A stretch of DNA of 64,000 bases from Spartobacteria bacterium (lineage in GTDB: Bacteria > Verrucomicrobiota > Verrucomicrobiia > Chthoniobacterales > UBA10450). The DNA is taken from positions 62,001-126,000 of the forward strand of contig PNAA01000022.1 in assembly GCA_003169975.1 (NCBI GenBank), given 5' to 3'. A model generated the notes under the pieces. The model did no database searches. It was not told the origin of the DNA and saw only the letters and a list, made by a program, of their open reading frames with translations. Made by a program: the position numbers and the translations under genes. Below are positions 42,733 through 49,004 of this stretch, one piece after another (position 1 is the first letter of the stretch; every line of letters begins with the position of its first letter).

Positions 42733-43491
42733 ATGAAATTACTTACCAGGCTCGGATTAGCCGCCGCCGTCGTCTCGGGACTCGTGACCGCCGCGCAAGC
42801 TCAAATCAGCTACACGGGCGGCACCTACACACAGGATTTTGACTCGATGGGTGCGGCTGGCACAACCACGCCCACTGGTTGGTTCGCGGGCACCGGTACG
42901 GGCGCGGCTGTAATTACCACCACCGTTATTGCTGGCACAGGCAGCGCAACGGCAGGGGGAAATTACAACTTCGGCATCGCGGGAACGAATGGCGTCGGCG
43001 AGCGGGCGCTCGGTTCGCTGGCTTCGGCGAGCACTCAAAGAGACACGGAAGTGGACTTCACGAACAATCTCGGATTCAACATCACCCAGTTCAGCATTTC
43101 CTATGATGGTGAGCAGTGGCGCAACGGAGGTTCAACAGTTCCTAATGTCTTGACGCTGCAACTGAGTCTTGACGGGACGACGTGGGTTTCCCTCGGGGCG
43201 GCCTTCAACTTCACCAGCCCGATCAATACCTCGACTGGCAGCGCCCTTGATGGAAACGCTTCGGCGAACCGGGTAGCAGGAATTGGCGGGACCTTTACGC
43301 CGTCCACAGCAATTCTGAACGGATCCGTATTTTACCTTCGCTGGGCCGATCCAGATGACACCGGATCTGATGCCGCGCTTGCGGTCGACAACTTTACCTT
43401 CTCGGCCATCCCTGAGCCTTCAATTTACATGCTCCTCGGTGTCGGCATTCTGCTTTGCGGTCAGCGCTTCCTGCGCGGCAAGCGCGCCTAA
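42733..43491 (+). CDS. PEP-CTERM sorting-signal protein
   Basis: 252 residues from the ATG at 42733 behind AGGGAAAA. A signal peptide (LLTRLGLAAAVVSGLVTAA) starts an exported protein with a beta-rich, Gly/Thr/Asn-rich body. The C-terminus IPEPSIYMLLGVGILLCGQR followed by FLRGKRA is the PEP-CTERM signal recognised by exosortase. No exosortase is in the window. Substrates are usually parts of the extracellular matrix. The stop codon TAA is within a GCCTAACG word (43486-43493) and a terminator follows. Confidence 0.9.
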   Translation: MKLLTRLGLAAAVVSGLVTAAQAQISYTGGTYTQDFDSMGAAGTTTPTGWFAGTGTGAAVITTTVIAGTGSATAGGNYNFGIAGTNGVGERALGSLASASTQRDTEVDFTNNLGFNITQFSISYDGEQWRNGGSTVPNVLTLQLSLDGTTWVSLGAAFNFTSPINTSTGSALDGNASANRVAGIGGTFTPSTAILNGSVFYLRWADPDDTGSDAALAVDNFTFSAIPEPSIYMLLGVGILLCGQRFLRGKRA

Positions 43492-43510
43492 CGGATTTCT
43501 ATCTCCTGCG

Positions 43511-43543
43511 AAAAACCCCGCGTCACCCGGCGCGGGGTTTTTT
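43511..43543. terminator. Bidirectional-type terminator
   Basis: AAAAACCCCGCG-TCACCCGG-CGCGGGGTTTTTT: a 7-bp GC stem extended by A/T pairs, between the PEP-CTERM gene and convergent rsmE. It can work in both directions. Confidence 0.9.
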
Positions 43544-43559
43544 GTTGCCCAACGATTGC

Positions 43560-44321
43560 CTAACGTTCCGACAACAGTTCGTAGGAAAGAATGCTCAGGC
43601 AGTAGATCGCCGCCGTCTCCACCCGCAGGATGATGGGACCGAGGGTGAGCGGCGCGCAGCCGTGCGAGCGCGCGAGCGCGATCTCCGCCGGCGTGAAATC
43701 GCCTTCCGGCCCAATGAGCATGAGCACGTTCACCGGTCGCCCGCCGTCGTGGGCCTGTGCGTAATCGGCCAGGATCTTTTTCAAGTGCAACGCCCCCGGC
43801 TGAAGTGACCCGATGAGCCGCAGGTCATAGCCCGCGGCCGACGGCGGGGCGTCGGCGAAGAAAGCATCCGGCGTCCGCGGAGTGTGCACGTGCGGGAGCC
43901 GGTTCTGGCCGCATTGCTTGGCCGCCTCGAGCGCGGTGGTCTGCCATTTGGCCTGTTTATGGGAGGCGCTCTCCGGGTCGAGCTGCACCACGGTGCGGGC
44001 GGAAAGGAGAGGAAAAATCTCGGCGGCGCCGATTTCGACCGCTTTCTGCACGATGAGATCCATGTTTTTCCCTTTCGGGATGGCCTGGGCGAGCGTGATT
44101 CGGGCGCGAAGCGGCGGGGTGACCGCTTCATGCAGGATGCGCAACTGCACGGTGGCGGCCTCGAGCGCGGCGATCTCGGCGGTGGCTTCGCGGCCGCGGC
44201 CATCGAAGAGGACGACCCGATCGCCCGGTTGGAGGCGCAGGACGCTGCGCGCGTGGTGCGCTTCCGAACCCGTCATCGTGGCGGACGGCCAGTCGTTAGG
44301 CGGAAGATGGAAGCGGTGCAT
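43560..44321 (-). CDS. rsmE: 16S rRNA (uracil-1498-N3)-methyltransferase
   Basis: 253 residues. An N-terminal PUA-like part (HRFHLPPNDW, HHARSVLRLQPGDRVVLFDG) is followed by a SPOUT knot: LAQAIPKGKNMDLIVQKAVE, LIGPEGDFTPAEI and LGPIILRVETAAIYCLS. It methylates N3 of U1498 in 16S rRNA. It is the last gene of the STAS-PP2C-grpE-dnaJ-rsmE string, separated from dnaJ by an inverted repeat of 79 bases. Confidence 0.95.
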   Translation of the reverse strand: MHRFHLPPNDWPSATMTGSEAHHARSVLRLQPGDRVVLFDGRGREATAEIAALEAATVQLRILHEAVTPPLRARITLAQAIPKGKNMDLIVQKAVEIGAAEIFPLLSARTVVQLDPESASHKQAKWQTTALEAAKQCGQNRLPHVHTPRTPDAFFADAPPSAAGYDLRLIGSLQPGALHLKKILADYAQAHDGGRPVNVLMLIGPEGDFTPAEIALARSHGCAPLTLGPIILRVETAAIYCLSILSYELLSER

Positions 44322-44328
44322 GAGGAAA

Positions 44329-44400
44329 AGGAAGAAGGATGAAGGAAGAATTAAGAAAGGGAGCGGCGAAACCTCTTCCTTCTTAATTCATCCTTCTTCC
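44329..44400. repeat. Intergenic palindrome with GGAAGAAGGATGA arms
   Basis: The left arm (44329-44360, GGAAGAAGGATGAAGGAAGA and on) is purine-rich. The right arm (44373-44400) is its complement except for a 7-base bulge in the left arm. It fills the dnaJ-rsmE gap exactly, like the structure between lptD and ugd. Confidence 0.8.
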
Positions 44401-45534
44401 TTAGCGGAAGAATTCCTTGGCGCGCTCGAAGAAGCTTTTGTGCAGCGGGGTGTTGTTCTCGCCGCAGCGCGCGGCGAATTCTTCCAGTTTCTGGCGCTGC
44501 TCGGCGTTCAGGTCGGTCGGCACTTCTACCAGCAGGCGGGCGTAGAGGTCGCCGCGCTCGCGACCGTTCACTTGCACCACGCCTTTGCCCCGCAGCTTGA
44601 AACTCTGTCCGCTCTGGGTGCCGGCGGGAACTTTCAGGCTCGCTTTCCCTTCCAGCGTTGGTACCGGCACCTCCGCGCCCAGCGCCGCCGTCGCGAAGGA
44701 GATCGGCACCTCGCAGAAAAGATTGTCGTCCTCGCGCTGGAAAATCGGGTGTTCCTTGATGTGGACGACGATGTAGAGGTCGCCCTGGTCGCCGCCGCGC
44801 ACGCCCGCTTCACCATTGCGGGTCGAGCGCAGGCGCGAACCGTGGGCGATGCCGGCGGGGATTTTGATTTTGATCCGGCTGGATTTTTCGACGCGACCCT
44901 CGCCGTCGCAAACGCCACACGGCTTTTCAATCACTTCGCCGAGGCCGCGGCAGCGCGGGCAGGTCTGCGAGACCTGGAAAAATCCGCGCGAACTGACGAC
45001 CTGGCCGCGCCCGCGACAGGTCGTGCAGGTGATGGCGCGCGAGCCGGGCGCCGCGCCGCTCCCCTGGCACTTGTCGCAGGTGTCGAGCTTGCGCACTTCG
45101 ATTTCCTTTTCCACGCCGAAAGCCGCTTCCTCGAGCGTGATCTGCATGTCGTAGCGCAGATCGCTCCCGCGCTGGGTGCCATCGTGCCCGGCTTGCCCGC
45201 CGCCGCCGAAAAAGGTCTCGAAAATGCCGCCCGCGCCGCCGGCGCCGCTAAAGACTTCGCGGAAGATATCGAACGGATCGTGGAACCCGCCCGCGCGGCC
45301 ACCCTGGGCAAAAGCGGCGTGCCCGTAGCGATCGTAGGCGGCGCGTTTTTGCTCGTCCATCAGGACGTCGTAGGCTTCACCAAGCTCCTTGAATTTCTCT
45401 TCCGCGTGCGGGTCGTCCGGATTTTTGTCGGGATGGAATTTAACCGCGAGCTTGCGGTAGGAACGCTTGATCTCCTCGCCGGAGGCACTGCGCTCGACGC
45501 TCAAGACTTCGTAGTAATCGCGCTTGGTGGTCAC
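44401..45534 (-). CDS. dnaJ: Chaperone protein DnaJ
   Basis: 377 residues with the full type I layout: J domain ([23 protein letters not shown] in [10 protein letters not shown]), a Gly/Phe-rich linker, the zinc domain with [24 protein letters not shown] and CGVCDGEG, and the C-terminal substrate domains. It brings unfolded proteins to DnaK, which is not in the window. It lies 17 bp after grpE. Confidence 0.96.
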   Translation of the reverse strand: MTTKRDYYEVLSVERSASGEEIKRSYRKLAVKFHPDKNPDDPHAEEKFKELGEAYDVLMDEQKRAAYDRYGHAAFAQGGRAGGFHDPFDIFREVFSGAGGAGGIFETFFGGGGQAGHDGTQRGSDLRYDMQITLEEAAFGVEKEIEVRKLDTCDKCQGSGAAPGSRAITCTTCRGRGQVVSSRGFFQVSQTCPRCRGLGEVIEKPCGVCDGEGRVEKSSRIKIKIPAGIAHGSRLRSTRNGEAGVRGGDQGDLYIVVHIKEHPIFQREDDNLFCEVPISFATAALGAEVPVPTLEGKASLKVPAGTQSGQSFKLRGKGVVQVNGRERGDLYARLLVEVPTDLNAEQRQKLEEFAARCGENNTPLHKSFFERAKEFFR

Positions 45535-45551
45535 GAGTGGAAGAAGAACTG

Positions 45552-46124
45552 CTAGGCCGCCGATCCGCTCGACACGACGACGCTGGAGGGCCGGAGCAGC
45601 CGATCCTTGAGCCGATATCCGCGCCGCATCTGCCGCAAGACCACGCCCTCGGGCACGCTGTTGCTCGGCTCGTGCGCGATCGCTTCGTGCAGGTTGGGAT
45701 CGAACTTTTCACCCTCGGCGGCGATCGGCTGGAGGCCGTTCTCGGCGAGGAAGTCGGTCAGCTGCTTCAAGACCATGCTCATCCCGGAATAGACGGGGGA
45801 TTTTTCGCCTTCGCTTTTCGCGGCGGAGAGGCCGAGCTCGAAATTGTCGACGATCGCGATCAGGCGTTCGAGGAGCGAGCTGTTGGCATACTTGATGGCG
45901 TCCTCTTTCTCACGGGTCGCACGCTTCTTGAAGTTGTCGAAGTCGGCCTGGCTGCGCAGCGCGAGGTCGCGGAAGCGATCGAGATCGGCCTGCAAACCGG
46001 CGGTCGGGTCGTCATTATTGTCCGGAGCGTCCGGCCCGGTCGCGGCGGCCGTGGCCGCGGCGTCGTTAGGCATCGCCTCCCCGGTGACGGGAATGCGGCG
46101 GCGGTCGGTTTTGGAATTTTTCAT
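45552..46124 (-). CDS. grpE: Nucleotide exchange factor GrpE
   Basis: 190 residues. The N-terminal 45 are acidic and disordered. The long helix ([20 protein letters not shown], then [12 protein letters not shown]) and the beta domain with [25 protein letters not shown] and [19 protein letters not shown] are the GrpE signature. It releases ADP from DnaK. The start codon overlaps the stop of the upstream phosphatase gene (ATGA), so heat-shock protein synthesis is coupled to a signalling gene. An internal Met at residue 18 is an alternative start. Confidence 0.95.
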   Translation of the reverse strand: MKNSKTDRRRIPVTGEAMPNDAAATAAATGPDAPDNNDDPTAGLQADLDRFRDLALRSQADFDNFKKRATREKEDAIKYANSSLLERLIAIVDNFELGLSAAKSEGEKSPVYSGMSMVLKQLTDFLAENGLQPIAAEGEKFDPNLHEAIAHEPSNSVPEGVVLRQMRRGYRLKDRLLRPSSVVVSSGSAA

Positions 46125-47554
46125 GTCTTTCGAACTACAATCAAAGTGATGTCATCATGCTGCGGATGGCTACCCGCGAAATTGCGGACATCGCCGGTCA
46201 GGCGCGTGATCACTCCCTGCGCCCCCTCCCTCGCGCTGGCGCGGATGGATCGGATCATTCGCTCCGGGCCGAATTCATCTCCGTTCGCATCGAGCGCCTC
46301 GGTGACGCCGTCGGTGTAAAGCACGAGGCAATCATCGCGTTCGAGGGGGACGGAAATGTCGCCGGTTATCCTATCGAACACGTCTCCGCTGTCAATTCCA
46401 AGGGCCATCCCGGGCGGCTTCAAAACCTCCACTTCGCCCGTCGCGGCCCGGTAGAGCAGGGGTGCATCGTGGCCGCCGCGGGAGAGCGTGACATGGTGGT
46501 TTTTGAAGTCGAGAATCACGTAGGCCATGCTGATAAACATGTCTTCCTTGATATCGGGGTAGAGTTGGCGATTGACCTTCCGCAAGACCTCGGCCGGCGA
46601 CTGGCTGAGGCGTGCTTCCGCCCGCAGGACGCTCCGGCAAATCGCCATGATCAGCGACGCCGGCACGCCTTTTCCGGAGACATCGGCGATGACCACGCCG
46701 AGCCGGTCGTCATCCACCTTGATGTAGTCGAAATAATCGCCGCTCACCTGGCGCGCCGGGATGTTGATCCCGGCGATATCGAAGCCCTCGATTGTTGGGG
46801 GTTGGGAAGGGAGCAGAATGCGCTGGATCTCGCGGGCGATTTGCAGGTCGTGATCGAGCCGTTTTTTTTCGTTGGCTTCCGAATAGATGATCGCGTTGTA
46901 GAGCGCGAAGGCGGATTGCTCGGAGATCGATTTGAATACGATGAACTCGCTCGGGGTGAATGTCGCGCTCATCGGGCCGTTGGCCACTGCGAGGACGCCC
47001 AGGTTCTGCCGGCCGTAGAGCAAGGGCGCCACCATGACGGACGCCGTCCCGTGGGCGGTATCGCGCAATTTCGATAACTCCGGCGCGTCGGCGAGGTCGG
47101 CGAGAAGCAGCGCCTCGCCCTTTTGCCAGACGCGGCCGACGAGGCCCTCGCCCGCGCTGATCGGATGCGAGCGGAGGAAACTATCGAGTGCGATCGGGGT
47201 CGTGGCGGCTTGCTGCAGGATGCGGTCGGGCACTGCCACCAGCGGCGGGCAGCCCTTGGAAATGAAGGCCGGCACTAGCTTCGTGCCGGTCCGATCGACC
47301 ATGTAGAGCGCGCCGCCGTGTGCATCCAGAATGCGGACGGAGCTCTCGACGATCAACCGATGGAGATCATGCGGCCGGATGACGTCGCGAAAAGCTTCGC
47401 CGAGGCCGTGGAGGAAATCGAAGACGAGACTCTCTTCCACCTGGATCTCCTCGTTCGAGCGCTCGAGCGCGCGGATGCGCCACCGTTGCCGTTGATAGGT
47501 GAACAGCCAGCCGACGAGCGAGGCGACAAGCAGCCCAAAGAAAAGAAAACGCAT
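46121..47554 (-). CDS. GAF-domain PP2C phosphatase (RsbU/SpoIIE type)
   Basis: 477 residues. One N-terminal helix (MRFLFFGLLVASLVGWLF) anchors the protein. A GAF domain follows (about 65-215, VESSVRILDAHGGALYMV), and then a PP2C_SIG domain (about 245-475) with metal-binding Asp residues in QVSGDYFDYI, VVIADVSGKGVPASLIMA, LYTDGVTEALD and PQHDDITLIVV. Such enzymes dephosphorylate STAS anti-anti-sigma proteins. The STAS gene directly upstream (16 bp) is the obvious substrate. The GAF domain may sense a small ligand or redox state. Confidence 0.9.
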   Translation of the reverse strand: MRFLFFGLLVASLVGWLFTYQRQRWRIRALERSNEEIQVEESLVFDFLHGLGEAFRDVIRPHDLHRLIVESSVRILDAHGGALYMVDRTGTKLVPAFISKGCPPLVAVPDRILQQAATTPIALDSFLRSHPISAGEGLVGRVWQKGEALLLADLADAPELSKLRDTAHGTASVMVAPLLYGRQNLGVLAVANGPMSATFTPSEFIVFKSISEQSAFALYNAIIYSEANEKKRLDHDLQIAREIQRILLPSQPPTIEGFDIAGINIPARQVSGDYFDYIKVDDDRLGVVIADVSGKGVPASLIMAICRSVLRAEARLSQSPAEVLRKVNRQLYPDIKEDMFISMAYVILDFKNHHVTLSRGGHDAPLLYRAATGEVEVLKPPGMALGIDSGDVFDRITGDISVPLERDDCLVLYTDGVTEALDANGDEFGPERMIRSIRASAREGAQGVITRLTGDVRNFAGSHPQHDDITLIVVRKT

Positions 47555-47569
47555 GGAGCCGAAGGCGGA

Positions 47570-48091
47570 CTACTTCGCTGGGCTCTCGTGTTGGAGGTCT
47601 TGCTTGAGGTATTCGAGGACGTCCTTAAACCGGGTCAAATTTTCCGGCGCCGCCTGGCAGAGCGCCTCGTGCGCCTCGAGCATCGTGCCAGCCTGGTCGC
47701 GTTTGGCCGCCTCTGCTTTCCCGGTCGCATCGCCGCTCGTTGCCGTCAGCTCTTCGCACTCCGGCGCGGTGGTCCCATCGGCTTGGATCTCAAAAATTTG
47801 ATCGAGCCCCAACCCCGAAAGCAGATCACGGCTCCGCTGACCGCAATGAATTACGCGGAGGTGTCCACCCCCAAGTTCCTTCAGGCGCAGCGCCATTCCC
47901 GCCATCGTTCCCATGAAAGTCGAATCCATCATCACGCATTCCTCCAGGTCGAAGACGAATTCGCGATAGCCTCTATTCACCATCTCCCGGGCAAACTCCT
48001 TCAGGCTGCCGCTCTCGAGGAAGCTGCCCCGCCCCGCCACCCGCACCCAGACGACTGGGCCGTTGACGCCTACTTGAATCGAGGACTGCAC
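47570..48091 (-). CDS. STAS-domain anti-anti-sigma factor
   Basis: 173 residues. A STAS domain (about 1-108) carries the phosphorylatable serine region CVMMDSTFMGTMAGMAL and the final LSGLGLDQIFEI. A C-terminal extension of about 60 residues is helical. When not phosphorylated such proteins bind a kinase-type anti-sigma factor and free a sigma factor. No anti-sigma kinase is in the window. First gene of the string that ends with grpE, dnaJ and rsmE. Confidence 0.85.
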   Translation of the reverse strand: MQSSIQVGVNGPVVWVRVAGRGSFLESGSLKEFAREMVNRGYREFVFDLEECVMMDSTFMGTMAGMALRLKELGGGHLRVIHCGQRSRDLLSGLGLDQIFEIQADGTTAPECEELTATSGDATGKAEAAKRDQAGTMLEAHEALCQAAPENLTRFKDVLEYLKQDLQHESPAK

Positions 48092-48268
48092 GACTGACTA
48101 AAGATAAAATTTCGCCTGAGACTGTCAATCCAGCGGGCCGCTTTATCCGGCCTGAACATTTTTACGCTCCCCCGCCCGCCAGGGACGCCGAAGGGCTCGG
48201 GTCGGGAGTGGGGGCAAAGCGTCTGCATCGATCAAAAAGAACAGGAGCGGAAGTGCGCCAACCGCCGC

Positions 48269-48781
48269 TCACTCCCAAAGATAGGATCGGGTCACCGCGG
48301 CGACACGGCCGTCTACGATGAGCGAGGCACGCCAGGCGATGACCCGTCCGTCGTCGAAAAAATCGTCGCCGACGATCGCAAACTCCGTCTTAATATTGCC
48401 GTGGGCGTGAGGGTAATGGACCTCGCGCGCCTGCACCAGGGCGTGCAACTTTTCCTGCCGGTACTCCAGTCGCACCCGCACATCAGCGGTGCGGCGGGCG
48501 TGCCAAAAGAAGTCGAAGTAACTCCCGAAACGCTGGTGTTGATCGAGCGCGGTGATCGCGCCGTACATGCGATAGCCACGCTCAAAAGTGACCGATGGAT
48601 CAATCTGCCCGGTGATCGGCTTCGGCGCGGGATCGAGGAAATACTGCCCGGTCTTGCGGATCTCGAAGTCCCGGTCGAGCGCGACGGGCAACGGTTTCGG
48701 CGTCTCGACCTGGTAGGGCCGGGGGATTGTCCCGGCGCAACCGGCGAAGGCGAGGCAAAGGACGGCCAGCAGGTTTCTCAC
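48269..48781 (-). CDS. Lipoprotein of unknown function
   Basis: 170 residues with a signal peptide and lipobox (LLAVLCLAFAGCAG). The mature part has YFLDPAPKPITGQIDPSV, then FGSYFDFFWHARRTADVRV and VHYPHAHGNIKTEF, and ends AVTRSYLWE. The alternating hydrophobic pattern suggests a beta-sandwich. No family recognised. It is divergent from the nuclease-ligase gene, with a hexamer-repeat palindrome between them. Confidence 0.7.
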   Translation of the reverse strand: MRNLLAVLCLAFAGCAGTIPRPYQVETPKPLPVALDRDFEIRKTGQYFLDPAPKPITGQIDPSVTFERGYRMYGAITALDQHQRFGSYFDFFWHARRTADVRVRLEYRQEKLHALVQAREVHYPHAHGNIKTEFAIVGDDFFDDGRVIAWRASLIVDGRVAAVTRSYLWE

Positions 48782-48853
48782 GACGCGAGCATCAAACGAG
48801 ATGAGCGCACCGGTGTCAATCGCCGGCCATCGCTGGCCGGATCGTCCCCTCTT

Positions 48854-48940
48854 GCTCGTGCTCGTAATCGTGCTCGTGATCGAAAAAGTTGAGGGCCGTC
48901 GATTACGATTACGATTACGAGCATGAGTATGAGTATGAGT
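48854..48940. repeat. Intergenic palindrome of TCGTGC/TCGTAA hexamers (copy 2)
   Basis: Left arm 48854-48882 alternates GCTCGT and AATCGT units; right arm 48900-48940 has GATTAC units and then GAGCAT/GAGTAT. The arms can pair imperfectly with an 18-base loop. It lies between two divergent genes, so it is not simply a terminator. Confidence 0.8.
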
Positions 48941-49004
48941 GGAAGCCGAGCGAGGGTCGCGCTGCTCCGTTCGCGCGCGCCGCGGGATGTCGTAAATTTT
49001 TCCC

